Of a stretch of DNA of 64,000 bases, positions 11,421 to 23,047 are shown piece after piece. A program made the translations under genes and the position numbers. This DNA is from Viscum album (taxonomy: Eukaryota; Streptophyta; Magnoliopsida; Santalales; Viscaceae), in the NCBI GenBank assembly GCA_963277665.1, contig OY728147.1:1261571424-1261635423 (forward strand), read 5' to 3'. A model generated the notes under the pieces. It was not told where the DNA came from and searched no databases. It saw nothing but the letters and a program-made list of their open reading frames with translations. Numbering within the stretch: the stretch's first letter is position 1; every line of letters starts with the position of its first letter.

Positions 11421-12466
11421 TTAACGTCGACCATCATCATCAACCCTTGGATTTGGGCATTGATTGGAATAATGGCACATCTCCTTGAATTTGAAACATT
11501 GAAGTGTAGTAGGTTCATTCTGGGTATCCCTACCTTTTTTTGCATCATTAGACATCTTCTTCCCATTATCGCGGCATTCAAATGCCCGATGACCTTCCTT
11601 TCCACATTTAAAACATTTACTTGTCCCTTTAAGACAACTCCCTCCATGTTTCTTTCCACACTTTGAGCATAAGGGAAATCTCATCTTCTTTTCAGTGTGC
11701 TCTTTAGATTTTCCTTTTAATTCCATCTTCCTCTTCTTATCAAACCCATGTGACTGATGGGTTACTCCAATCTCCATCTCGACTTTGAGAGCACATCGAA
11801 CGATTTCCTCATAGCTATGGAAGTCCCTTATGGCTAACGCCCTTCGAAGACTTGGTTTTAAGCCACTAAAGAATCGATCGATCTTACTCTCAGGTTGGAT
11901 AATAAAACCAGAAGCGTACCTTGAAAGTCTTGTAAAATTTGCTTCATAGGTACCAACAGATTCATCATCCCTTTGCTTCAGTTCAAGAAAATATTTCTCC
12001 ATCTTTTTTCGGAGAATACGAGGGAAGTACTTATTGAAAAATAAGTTCTTGAACTCGTCCCATTCCATAGACTCAATTTCATCCCTTTGCCTTGTATTCT
12101 TAATAAGATTCCACCATTGATCAGAATCTCCTTCCAAACGATACACTGCTAGGATGGCTTTATCATGTTCAGAACATTGAAGAACTGAAAATATCTTTTC
12201 AGTAGTACTAATCCATTGTTCAGCAACTAATGGATCAGTAGACCCGCTGAAAGAAGGTGGACACTGCCTCATGAAGGATTCAACAGAATGTTGCTCCTTC
12301 CTTTGCTCGTTGGAAGTCCTGCATGATTCATAGCTTGAGAAAGTTGTGTGAGCATGGCTACAAGATTTTTCATTCCAGCTCCCATATCGTTTGGTTGCTC
12401 AGGGGGACAATCATTGCATTGCCCATCGCATTCCGCATTAACACGGTTCCTTTGGGTTCCATCCAT
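11421..12466 (-). pseudogene. E2 gag: nucleocapsid precursor, one frameshift
   Basis: The first 65 codons start at the ATG of 12466 (MDGTQRNR), 225 bp after the 5' LTR. A one-base shift between about 12300 and 12325 moves the reading into the frame of 12272-11424 (283 codons). That part has the retrotransposon gag domain (about residues 14-125, with EQWISTTEKIF, DQWWNLIK and FTRLSRY) and a basic, Cys-rich end. One perfect CCHC knuckle is seen (C220-C223-H228-C233), one variant upstream (C202, C205, H209, C213), and one downstream that lost a cysteine (C259, Phe262, H267, C272). Gag forms the virus-like particle and binds the RNA. It ends at TAA 11421-11423, beyond which pol continues in the same frame, so the family normally makes one fused polyprotein. 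Confidence 0.92.
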
Positions 12467-12677
12467 TGACTAAAACCAAGAAGAATAGTGTGAGAAACAC
12501 TAATTATAATAGGAAAACCACATAATTCAAGAATAAAATTTTCATGCTTAAGGTCTTATCCTAGGTTATTCATGGCCATTTCTAAAACACTAAGATTGTG
12601 TTATATGCTTAGATTTATCCTTAGGGTTCTTACTAAGGCTTTCACATCCTAGTTTCCAAAGGTTGACTATACCTTTC

Positions 12678-12688
12678 CTCTGATACCA
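12678..12688 (-). promoter_or_regulatory. Primer-binding site of E2 (initiator Met tRNA)
   Basis: Minus strand reads TGGTATCAGAG two bases after the LTR end; eleven bases match the standard plant initiator-Met primer site, and only the next base differs (G for C). Confidence 0.93.
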
Positions 12689-12690
12689 AC

Positions 12691-15600
12691 TATAACGACC
12701 CATACTTTACATACATTGTTAATACTTCAAAACTGAAGCACACTTATTACAACATATGACAAAACCACAAAGGACCGTATAGGTATAGTGTCTTTAGAAA
12801 CTGGGAAACATAAACAACTGGTTCAAAAATCTTCTACAGTGTCTCCCATTTATTGCATCATATCTAGGGTCCCTTTTAGCATATTCTACTTAATATCCAT
12901 CTTCCTGACCTGGGGAAAAGAAAACATAAAAGGGTGAGTTCAAATGCTCATCAAGGGCAAATAAAGGAAATAAAAATCATATCATATCTTTTTGAAAATC
13001 ATAACCTACAAAAGAGATCATAATATCTTAACATGGAATAAATCATAGAAGTGAAAATGAGATCCCCATAATCATAACATGAAACTTGAAACTTTGTGTC
13101 ATGCACACATAATCATGGAACATCATTTCTTGTTAGTCATGACTCATTGCCAAGACTATCTTAGTGGACAGAGTCCCTTTCTGAACCGAGTCACCCTCGT
13201 TCTAGTCCTGTTTCACTGAACCGGTATAACCTACCGTTCCAGCCATGTCTATCTCATGAGATATAAAATCTTTACCCAATGAATTGGAGGGAGATATAGG
13301 TCCCACCCATCTTATAATGAATCCTTTCTTATGTGTTCCACATAATCATAAATCATACATCATCGCATAACACATGTAACAAAAATGGGATTCTTGAAAC
13401 TTCATGACATCATAAAACAAATCATATAAGGTAAATTACTTCATAAAAATAATTCAATCAAAACATAATCAAATCAATGTAATAATATGGATAAAAAAGA
13501 ACCCTATATTATCTTATATGGAAAATAATTTTGATAAAACACTTGAACTCCATTCTTGAGGAAAATATCCTTTCTTCCTCAAAAACACTTTTCTTTTCTT
13601 AACATGTCATACAATAAACTAAAAGAAGTTGATTAAAAATAAACTTGAAAACTTGTAAAGGAATCTTCTTGTAAATAATATTTTTAAAAATCTATTCATG
13701 CCATATAATTTAAAAAAACATTCTTCGTACCTTTGTCGGAAAAGTCAAAAAGTACCTCGTACGAAAAAACGACAAAATATTCCTTTCATATTCTTTACTA
13801 AAAACTCACCGAAGGGTAAAATTGGATTTAAACTATTGTAAGTGGATGGAAACAATATTACATATTGAGGGAACATGTATGTGGATGATAAAATACACCC
13901 CAGTAAATAGCAAATTATAAACAATCTCGGATAAAAATGAGATTGTGATATTTCCCCTTACCTTAGGTCCGATTTGCTTTGTACGTGTCCGAAGCTCCTG
14001 TATAATGGTTTAAATAATGTTATTGACTTATTCCAGAATCATACATATTGATATGATATCATATATGGTCATATTCATAGCTTCTTGTTAGTAATATTTC
14101 ATTGTTACTTGTTACTCGGGTCCTTATTGCCTTTTGTTCTTATGCATGTTTTGCCGAATAAATTCTTATTCTTATTTTAAGGTTATAGATACCTTATATC
14201 CAGAATGGTATTAGTGTAACATATATCATATTTATTCATTCAATTCATTTATATAATTACTATGTAATGATGATCATGTAGAACGAGTCGCATCACATCG
14301 TGGAGACGGTATTCCGTACGTACGCACGAGTGATGATATCATTCCTATGATCGTGGAACTGTATTGGAGTATATATATATTATTTAATTATCAATATTAC
14401 TTTATAATAATCATAAATAGTTACTCATTACACCATTATACCCATCCTTGTAAGGTGATGGTGGAAAATAGATTACACCACGGCGTGGAGACGGTATTCC
14501 GTACGTACGCACGCGCGGTGATTTCATTTTTCCGTAGGATGGATAGAAGGTGAATTAGGGTTGTTTCATATTTATAATAACATATCAGTATGTAATTAAT
14601 ACTGATGTTATTACTTTATCATGAAACAACTAAAGAAGAAGAAGTTGAAGAAGAAAGAAATTGAAAAGATCGGTAATGGATATTACCTCTTCTTTGGAAC
14701 GCCTCTTTGAATCCTCCACTTAGGGAACTAAAATTGGTCTTTTAAGAATACCAGGACCTCTAGGATTATTCTAGGGAAGTTTAGAGGAGATAATGGCAGG
14801 GGTTGGCCGATCTTGAGTGCTCAAATTGGTGTGAGGAGGAGGGGGAGGAGGTGCCCTTTTATAAGGGAGGAGAGGGGCACCTTAGGAATATCTCAAAATA
14901 TTATTTTATATTAAAGTCAAAATCGGTTTATAATGGTTCCAAAGGGTCTTATTTCGAAGCTAAAGTGGGGATGGGTCGAAATACTATCAACCAATAGGAT
15001 TTAGACAAGTTTAGGGTATTATTTTAACCTTATCAATTAGATTTAACTCTAAGTTAAATAATTTAACTTTTACCGTGTCTTTTTGTTTTCTTTCACTATA
15101 TGGTTAATAAACTTACTATAACATGCCAAACGAACCCCAAATTGTTTATTATTAATATATATATCCTTATCTAAGTCATTTGGCCGATACTTAGATTTTT
15201 AGGAATAAAATAACAATTAGTAATATAATATTTGATTTAAAAACTATTTTGTGTCAATTTTGACACTATTTGATATATGATTTTTGTGAAAGTCATAACA
15301 GAACTATATGTTCGACAAAAGTTGATTAAATAAACACTAATATATCATAGTAACCTAGAAAATTAGTGTAATTCATAAAAAGTCTCAAATTACATTTAGT
15401 TTGGTGTTTATAACATCAATTATGTCAATATTTCATTAATAAGATAATTACTACATCATCGTTGTGTCATAACTAAATTAAATTATTTAATGTCTAAAAA
15501 TTACAAATAAAATACCATTATGTAGGAATTTTTTTTAGCTTTCTAATGAATATTTATAGTCGAATTTATCTTATGTATAACCCCATATTAAAAATGATTT

Positions 15601-16312
15601 ACTTATTAAACTTTGATTTTAACTATTTTAACCCTTCTTTAAATAAATTAATAATAAATGTCCTAATCTAACCCAAGTGGGCCTAAATGGTCATATTTTA
15701 TTCCTAAGTTTGTTTTTGGTCGAATTAAACTTATCCAATAGAATTAGGACATCTGTTAGGGTAATAGTAATATCATTTTTACCCTTAGTTACCCTATTTA
15801 CTATTAACCGCGGTAAAAAAAGTAAAAAGTTACTATTCACCAAAAATTTATTTTTATCTCATTGAACCACATTTTACTTACTAATATCAACCGTGTCTAT
15901 CGGAGTTTCGAAATTCCATTCAAAGAATCGGTAAAATTAAGTTTTATGCAAAAAATCAGTTTTTAACCTACCACTTAGTGGTTTCACTATTCATCAAAAA
16001 TTGAAAGTTTTCAGAAAAATACCAAAATTTCACCCTTGGCTAATTTCAGTATTCCGAATCCAAAAATGAAGTCCATTTTGAAAAATAAAATTTATAAAAT
16101 TTCAAAAAGTGGTTATTACTATTCATAACGGCTAGTTTTAATAATATTTTAATAGCATATCGTTGTTTAGTGAAACTCGGTATTGCGTACGACGCAAGCT
16201 ATCGAGGAAGGTCGTGATTGCGTGTAAAGTAAGCCAAGCAAGTGTGTAGTGAAAGATTCCTTTGATGATATATAAAAACAAAATATTACTCATAAAAATA
16301 TCGGGTGTTACA
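12691..16312 (-). repeat. 5' LTR of E2 (minus orientation)
   Basis: Matches 4325-7946 throughout and has the same length, 3622 bp. On the minus strand it starts TGTAACACCC at 16312 and ends GGGTCGTTATA at 12691. It keeps the palindromic blocks (14299-14328, 14484-14513), crossed inverted repeats (about 13727-13780) and TATA box (14857-14863). Short open frames at 14347-14553, 14803-14997 and 15677-15865 are antisense and not genes. Confidence 0.95.
14857..14863 (-). promoter_or_regulatory. TATA box of E2 5' LTR (genomic RNA promoter)
   Basis: Minus strand TATAAAA in the same context as 6490-6496. Being in the 5' LTR, this copy would drive the full-length gag-pol transcript toward lower coordinates. 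The start site is inferred about 30 bp downstream, near 14830. Confidence 0.6.
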
Positions 16313-16317
16313 GTTCA
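16313..16317. repeat. Target-site duplication of E2, right copy (GTTCA)
   Basis: Identical to 4320-4324 and placed directly after the TGTTACA end of the LTR. Confidence 0.95.
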
Positions 16318-17360
16318 AGTATTTTCCTGACTTTTGATTTGGATATATTGAATTCCAAGTATTGTGTTCTTATTTGTTGGGATTCAATTCCTGTGTTGCT
16401 CTGTTTGAGTGTTAATATAATGTGTTCAACATTTTTTGGTGTTTTTGTAAGGAATAATTCATCCAATAATATGTATGAATATCATCCAAGAGGAAGATTT
16501 AGATGAAACACAGTGATAAAATACTATTTTGGACCCGATTCTAGTCAAGGAAATCATGCGTACTCTCCAAGCTCTGTGATAGGAACCTTCACTAGAGCCT
16601 ATTCTGCCTCATGTTTTGGAACCTCAAAGGGATGTTATCTAGATTTGTTCTTAGGAATTCCTTCACCATATTCCACCAATGTTCAAAGGCTCCAATTATC
16701 CTCAAGATGATGAGGAATATTTGAGTAGTAAGGATCATTTGTTTGAATTTGTAGAGACACTTGAGGAGACCAAGGTGAAGTGTTACACCTTTGTGTTAGG
16801 AAGGCCAAGCTGGAGATAGGGGGATACGATAGTGATGGTGAAGAAACATGAAATATTATATTTTAATGACATCAAGTCTCTTTTCATAGACCATTTATAT
16901 CTATATTTAATGCTACAAACCAAATATTTAGAGTTCTTTAAAATTGAGTAGGCTGACCAAAACATGATAGTGTATGTGAACCATTTTGTTTATATTCTAT
17001 GGTTTTCACCTAAGGTAGTATTTAATGAGAAGATTAAGACTCAACAGTTTGATTTGGGACATCAAACTAATATTTGTTCCCATATTTTCTTGTTGAAGCT
17101 TGCTTATTAAACTGAAGTGTTGGATAGAGAATTGATAGTTGAATAAGGATATGGATGGAAATTTAGAGTTGATAAAGTTTCTTCACCACCCAACAGAAAT
17201 GTGTCTTCATCTATTAGAAATAGGAAGCATGATGATTCTCATGGTGGATCCTGACATCAAGGATTTTATAAACCTCCTGCAGTGACTAGAAGAGGCCCTT
17301 TGATTTGATACCAGTGTGGAAATCCTTGGCACTCAAAGAGGGTTTTCACTGAGGTACCCA
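16318..17360 (+). pseudogene. E1 leader remainder and degraded gag
   Basis: After E2 the E1 leader resumes. Traces of gag appear from about 16690: one frame reads FEFVETLEETKVKCYTFVL, the conserved helix of the retrotransposon gag domain, then stops. Near 17306-17347 a nucleic-acid-binding CCHC knuckle is recognisable as YQCGNPWHSKRVF; its first Cys codon has become TGA and its last Cys is Phe. No open stretch exceeds about 65 codons, so no Gag can be made. The equivalent part of E5 (58239-58427) is similar. Confidence 0.65.
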
Positions 17361-17514
17361 AGATTTGTGGCTCATTTGGATGCTCAAGTCACTTTTATAA
17401 GTTCTTAAATATCTTTACTACTCCATGTAGTGGCACAAGATCATTATCACCTACTAAAATACCATGGAAATCATATGCTTCACATAAAATGAGTTTCGTC
17501 CACAAGCATCTAGA

Positions 17515-17739
17515 ATGAAGCATCTTCACACTGTGGAAGTTTCTCCAAAAGAAGCAGACATGGGTCCAGTGACTGTGAGAGGTAACATCACTATATATTC
17601 ATTATTCTTCACTATTTTATTCGATGCTGGTGCATCAAATTTATTTATTTCAACATGTATTGTTAATATGCCAAATCTTCTGATTGAGATTTTATCTTAT
17701 GTGATGGATATTACTGCACCCCTTTCAATAAGGAGGTAG
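17515..17739 (+). pseudogene. E1 aspartic protease fragment
   Basis: A 74-codon open piece with ILFDAGASNLFIS at about residues 34-46, the DSG-type active site of retrotransposon proteases with Ala for Ser after the catalytic Asp. E5 has the matching motif FDIGSSYSFIS and similar following residues (YVMDIT against YVMVIT), which supports common ancestry. The protease would cleave the polyprotein. Confidence 0.7.
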
Positions 17740-17945
17740 AAGGGATTATGTAGTCTCTCTTGTTATTTCTCCTTATCAGATTTCAAGATTTCTTGGAGTT
17801 TTCATAATCTTGAAATGAAACCTATTGATTTTATATTCATAATTGATTGGATCATTTCTAATAAATCTTGAATTGATTTTTCTCTCTGATTGGTCTCCTT
17901 TAAAACACCTGATGGGGTTCAACAATCTTTCAAGGAAAATGAGTA

Positions 17946-18935
17946 ATGTGGTCAAGTAGATCTAATTCTTCTTATACAATGTTGGGTAAGGTAATATTAG
18001 TGTTCTATTATGATCTAGAGAGAGAACCTTTGAGTGGTGATCTCCCTCTATTTTTCATCAAGTTTCCCAACATGTTTCATTATGAATTCTCTAAACTTCC
18101 ATTGGTAAGGGAGGAAAATTTTTCTATCGATTTAGTAATTGGTAATCAACCAGTTTCAATTACTTATTACCTCATATAACTAGATAAAATTAAATATTTT
18201 AATATTCATTTGGATGATATTTTAGAGAAATTATTTATACTCTTTAGTGTGTCACCTTGTGTGGTGTATGTTCTCTTTGCTAAGAAAGATGATAGTTCAT
18301 TTCACCTTTGTTTGGATCATTAAAAACTTAACAGAGTCATGATAAAGAACATGTAATTATTTCAATGGTTTGATTATTTTTTTTATTATTTGAAAGGAGA
18401 GAAATAGTTCTCTATTATTAACCATGAATCTGGTTACCACCAGTTGAGAATAAAATAACCTAACGTTCAAAAAACCACCTTTCGGAGTATGTATGGCCAC
18501 TAAAAGTATGTTATCCTACCTTTTTGTCTAAACAATGACACTTTAGTCTTTATGGATTTAATGAACTGGTTTTTCCATTTGTACCTTGATTCCTTCATGG
18601 TAGTATTTTTGGATGACATGATTTTTTTTACTTTATGTATGAGAAGGATCATGTGTTCTATCTAAGATCAATTCTAGAATTATTGAGAAATTGTTGATTT
18701 TATTCCATGATTTTGAAATGTGATTTATGGATTCAAGAAGTGAAATTATTAGTACATGTGGTGTCAGAACAAGGTATTTTAGTTTATTATAAAAAGGTAA
18801 AGGGTGTTATGACATGGTATCAACCACCAAATGATTTTAAGATTCAGTGGTTCTTGGGTTTGGATGGGTATTATCATTTTTTCGTTAAGGAATTCTCAAT
18901 TTTGACTTCTCCGACGACTACAATAACTTGAAATG
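17946..18935 (+). pseudogene. E1 reverse transcriptase, degraded
   Basis: Pieces in all frames. 18100-18179 has NFSIDLVIGNQPVS, the normal lead-in to the RT domain. At 18600-18617 VVFLDDM is the active-site box with both Asp kept. 18707-18931 contains VHVVSEQGILVYYKKV and [17 protein letters not shown], the conserved RT end and connection region. Many stops and shifts separate them. Confidence 0.75.
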
Positions 18936-19400
18936 GGGTAAAGTTTTATTGCGATGAAATATTATAGAATTATTTTTTTATTTGAAACATTTTTATACTG
19001 CTCTAGTGTAGACTCATCCCGAGGTCGAGATGTTCTATGTGGTCTTTAGTGATGCATCAAGTTTAAGTGTGCATTGTGTTCTTATGAAAGGTGATTATGT
19101 CATTGTGTATAGATCTCATCAGCTTTGGACATAAGATAATAATTATTTGACCCATGACATTAAACATGGATCTATAATGAACATAGTTAATATTTGGAAT
19201 CATTACCATTATATAGATAGGTTTACCTTGTTTTTATACCATAACATCTTGAGTTATATCTTCTATAAAAATGATTTAAATATCTACTAGAGGCCTTGGT
19301 TGGAATACCTGAAATATTTGGACTTTGAAATTGAATATACCATGAGGAAATATAATATTTTCAAATGATATTTGAGTAAGAAACTTTAGAACCAATATGA
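18936..19400 (+). pseudogene. E1 RNase H, degraded
   Basis: VVFSDASSLSVHCVLM near 19039-19090 is the first RNase H motif with its catalytic Asp. The following sequence to about 19380 keeps traces of the connection to integrase but is full of stops. Confidence 0.6.
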
Positions 19401-20330
19401 AAATGAATATTTGGAAGAGTGGAACTTGATGTCTCTCTTTGCACAGTTGCATATTGGAGTCCAGGAATCCGGGATGAGGTATCTTTGGGCAGTTTTCAGC
19501 TGAAATCCTACCATATCGAGATGATTCTTTAGAAGAATCATCTTGAATATGGGTTCTTAGAATTAAAGACTCTATTTATGGTGGGGAGATTGGGTCTGAC
19601 TGGTCATTCTCCACTAAGGGAAATCTATGCTACCAAAATCACTTTGTTGTGCCATTAGTGGTAAGAAAACCTATTATGGGAGATTTTTATAACCCCCAAT
19701 GTGAAGTTCACCTAGAAACCATGATAACATTCTATGTAATCCAGCATAAATTATGGGCACTAGGTATGATAAAGGAAATTTATGATTTTTTCTCTCATCG
19801 TTATACATTCCAACATGTCATGGTCAAGCACCAGAATCCTTCGGGTTTTCTTCAGCCACTTCTAGTGCCTACTAGGAAGTGGGATGAGATCTCTATGTAC
19901 TTTTTTATTGGTTTTACATGTACATAGAGAAAGAATAATCAGATTTGGGTTGTGATCGATAGCCTAACTAAATTGGATTACTTTATACACATTCATGAGA
20001 CAACCAAAGTTTAGGAGTTGGGAAATCTATTTATAAAATAGATTGTATGTTTGAATGGAGTAACACTATATATAGGCTCTAATAGGGATACTTGGTTCAC
20101 ATATCAGTTATAGAGAGGCCTTTATGAGGATTTGGGATTTCAGGTATTTTCAAGCACATCATACCATCTATAGTTGGATGGCCATATTCAAAGTACTATA
20201 TATATTCTTGAGGATATGATATTTTCTTGTGTTATCAAATTTGGTGAAATTTGGGATGACCATATAGGACTAGATCAGTTTTCTTAGAAGAATAGTTACC
20301 AGTCTGTGATTTGAATGGCTCCTTTTGAGG
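19401..20330 (+). pseudogene. E1 integrase, degraded
   Basis: The 92-codon piece at 19649-19927 includes HQNPSGFLQPLLVPTRKWDE followed by ISMYFF, where the first catalytic Asp (normally MDF) is Tyr. The second Asp survives in GSNRDTWFT near 20076-20100. The third catalytic residue, Glu, is Gln (codon CAA at 20089-20091 is not it; the codon is at 20189-20191, in GHIQST). Two of the three active-site residues are therefore gone. Confidence 0.7.
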
Positions 20331-20976
20331 CATTTTATAGCTAGCTTGGTAGATCTCTATTTTGTTGGTCATAGATTGGTTAAATTACCTTGGTTAAACC
20401 TATCTTGGTCGAAGAATCTACAATAAATATTTAGTTTATTTTTCATATAATTTTGATGATACATAGACAATATAAATCTTATACTTATCGTTATTGTAGG
20501 ACATTGTAATTTTCAGTTGGTGTCCAGGTGTTCTTGAATGTTTCAACTCGGTTGTTTCATTAATAGCTTGGGAGGAAAGAGAGACATTCTCCCTATTTTT
20601 TGGGACATTATTAGTTTTTTGAGAAAGTGAAGAAATTTTATTACCATTTATAACTTCCACCATTGTTGATGTTGATAGATAATGTGTTTCACTTATCTCG
20701 GTTATGAAAGTATCTATCTGATCAATCTCATGTTCTAAATTGGAGTGATCTTGAGATTGAACCTTATTTATTTGTGACTAAACAGTTAGTGAGGAGAGTT
20801 TATTCTGAAACAAAGGAACTTTTTGGAAGGGATATACCTTTTATATGAGTGTTATGGAAGAAAATTTCATATTTTCTTGAGACATAGGACCTCAATGAAC
20901 TGATGAGAGGGAATTAGAGACACATTTTTGATATGGAATCATCTTAAAATGCTTTTTGGGGATATAATTTTTTTAT
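20331..20976 (+). pseudogene. E1 integrase C-terminus with chromodomain trace
   Basis: Near 20830-20890 one frame reads IPFI, a stop, then VLWKKISYFLET, matching the chromodomain pattern IPLVKVLW...ATWE seen in E2. The rest is too decayed to follow. A 75-codon minus-strand frame at 20436-20663 is a shadow. Confidence 0.5.
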
Positions 20977-20987
20977 GGTGGGGAGGT
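20977..20987 (+). promoter_or_regulatory. Polypurine tract of E1
   Basis: GGTGGGGAGGT, nearly all purines, directly before TGTAACATCC of the 3' LTR. Confidence 0.75.
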
Positions 20988-23042
20988 TGTAACATCCCTT
21001 TACCTTCTTGAGAGGTACATTTTAAAACGTGTCTTGGGTTTCCTTTTTCATTGTCTGGGTAGGGCTGAGAAAGAATTGGGAGGATACTTATACCGGTGAG
21101 GTAAGAGATTTGTGGGATTATATGCATAAAACCTTCTTATTATATAGTCTAATGGATATTTACACACCATGAAATATGGTTAGACAATGTGTAAATTATA
21201 AAATAATAATAAATTTGATTTAATAAAATGGTGATGGGTTTTTTAATGATTTGGTAATTTTTCAATTACACGATGTGTAATTGGGTTACACATCATGTAA
21301 TGTCTCAATGGTTGTTTTTAAATAGTCTTATTCATTGAATTTAACTTTCCTTTTCCCTATATTTTATTTCTATCTACCTAGTATCAATTCCCAAGTGATT
21401 TTGGATCCCTTGTACCCTTCACGGATGTTTCGATCCGCAATTGATCATTGTTGTGGCTACGGTGTGACTCATCAGGTAAGCATTATCCCTACCTCTTCAT
21501 ATATTTCTCTTTCCTTTCTTTATGTTTGATAGATCATCTAGGTATCTAAGTACTTATAATCTATGTTGTATAATCTTGGTTCTAGTTTGATTTCCTATAT
21601 CTTATTCACCTTTTTTCTTGTTGACAAGTTCCATTGTGGGCAATGTTTTTCTATGAGAAAGGTAGTTCTGTTGTGAGGGTCACATTTGGTTAACCACGAA
21701 TTGCTTGATTTAAATTCAATTATTTGATTTTAGGTAAATTACATGAACTAAATTCAAATGGTTTATCAAATACCCAATTCCATTCAATTGGGGGATTTGA
21801 ACATGGAATTGGATTTTGGAATGAAATTGGGGAAAAACCCCTCAATTTCATTGAATTGGGGTGTGTTTAAGAAATTGATGGAAATTTTTGGAATTTAAAT
21901 TTTTTAATCTAAATTATGGAATTGAACTATTGAAATTGATTTCAAAGTTATATTTGATAAAATTGATTCAAATGGTTCTTTATAGAAATGGAGTGGTTTT
22001 ATCTTGGAAAAGGGAATGTTTTTATTAAAAACTGGTTTTGATTTTTAAATGGAAAATTGGAACTTTTGGAATGGGGGAATGGGATAAATTGTATTTATAA
22101 ATGGTTTTAAAATAAATTTCCCTTAAATGATTTTACTAGAACACATTAAATCCTAGGTATTTAGTGAGTTATTGGGTTATCACTCTTTTGACACTTTACA
22201 ACTAAAACAAATCCTAGTGCAGTTGATCCCATCTCTGATGGGATGGTGATGAGTTGCCTTTGTCTAGTGTCAGAGGGATTTGTATATACACATAATGTTG
22301 TGATCACCTTTAGGTGTGTGAGGATCCCATAGCCTGGAACTATTATACCTTTTGGAAGGTGACTATGTTGCACGCTTTTTTATTTATGAGATATGAATGT
22401 GTTCCAATGTTTGTATACTATTATACATTACTAATTAACTAATATAAACTATTTTATATAAAAAAAATTGAATCCATTTGTTTATATTATGTCCATCATA
22501 TAAAATGTAAGGAATGAATTGTTTTAATTATTCTCTAAACTTATATACCTTGTTTTTTAAACTTCAAATCTTTAATGGGAAAATTAAATGTTTAGATCTT
22601 ATTATAAAATACTTGGTGAGACCCTACTAGTCGTTTAGATCACACCCTATATGTGCCACTAAGTATTTTTATAGTATCTTGTTCCAGGTTGGAGAATGTG
22701 TAAGGCACCACTTGGTGGGAGTATTTTTTGATCCTTTTGGCTTGGAGAGCTGTGTCCGATGAGACTTGAGATGTTATACTATTTTTCTAGTATTTTTCTA
22801 TAGTACTTTTGGTTTTCATACCTATTTGACTACGAGTACACTTATTCATATAGAGTTTCTATTATATGCATACTGTCCTTTTTATCTACTTTTGTAATTT
22901 TTTGGGAAAAATCTCCCCCACTTCCATGTTTTATTATGTTAGGTGCAAGGCACCAACCTATGGGGATCGAGAATGTCCTTCAATCCATGTAAAGACCAGT
23001 TGAGTTATTAAGTTACTTGGGTACCTGGGCTAGATCATGACA
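20988..23042 (+). repeat. 3' LTR of E1
   Basis: 2055 bp, aligned with 2098-4153. It starts TGTAACATCCC and ends CATGACA. Near its start are three inverted repeats (21158-21195, 21266-21280, 21286-21300). Short open frames at 20939-21127, 21335-21529 and 22161-22373 have no protein-like features. Confidence 0.87.
21158..21300 (+). repeat. Cluster of inverted repeats in E1 U3
   Basis: TTTACACA (21158-21165) pairs with TGTGTAAA (21188-21195). TTACAC-GAT-GTGTAA is a perfect hairpin at 21266-21280. TTACA...TGTAA closes another at 21286-21300. All share the word TTACAC/GTGTAA. The 5' LTR has decayed forms near 2265-2405. Confidence 0.6.
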
Positions 23043-23047
23043 CATAA
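23043..23047. repeat. Target-site duplication of E1, right copy (CATAA)
   Basis: Follows the TGACA end of the 3' LTR and matches TATAA at 2093-2097 at four of five bases. Confidence 0.6.

Larger units (their letters stand above)
4325..16312 (-). mobile_element. E2: young, nearly complete chromovirus (Tekay/Del-like), - strand
   Basis: An 11,988 bp element with two LTRs of exactly 3622 bp, a perfect GTTCA target duplication, an initiator-Met primer site, a polypurine tract, and gag-protease-RT-RNase H-integrase-chromodomain read on the minus strand (12466 down to 7986). In about 180 aligned bases at the LTR ends I count seven substitutions and one indel, near 3-4% divergence. Coding damage is limited to a frameshift near 12300-12325 and stops at 11421-11423, 9798-9800, 9789-9791 and 9231-9233. 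All catalytic residues I looked for are present. It lies inside the leader of E1 in the opposite direction. Clade assignment rests on chromodomain style, primer site and LTR length and would need a tree. Confidence 0.93.
2098..23042 (+). mobile_element. E1: old Ty3/gypsy chromovirus, + strand, interrupted by E2
   Basis: Two LTRs of 2056 bp (2098-4153) and 2055 bp (20988-23042), both starting TGTAACATCC and ending TGACA, flank a degraded gag-protease-RT-RNase H-integrase-chromodomain region. A tRNA-Met-like primer site follows the 5' LTR and a purine tract precedes the 3' LTR. The LTRs differ at about one base in five over the first 200 bp compared by eye, so the insertion is old. E2 plus its duplicated target (11,993 bp) sits in the leader, 166 bp after the 5' LTR. 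Without it E1 would be about 8.95 kb. Every coding domain has stops, so E1 is dead. Its protease, gag and RT traces resemble those of E5. Confidence 0.85.

Noticed and set aside
11342..11659. Minus-strand 105-codon frame overlapping the E2 gag end
   Set aside because: Wrong frame; the gag zinc-knuckle frame at the same place is the real one.
11460..11666. Plus-strand frame across E2 gag
   Set aside because: Antisense shadow.
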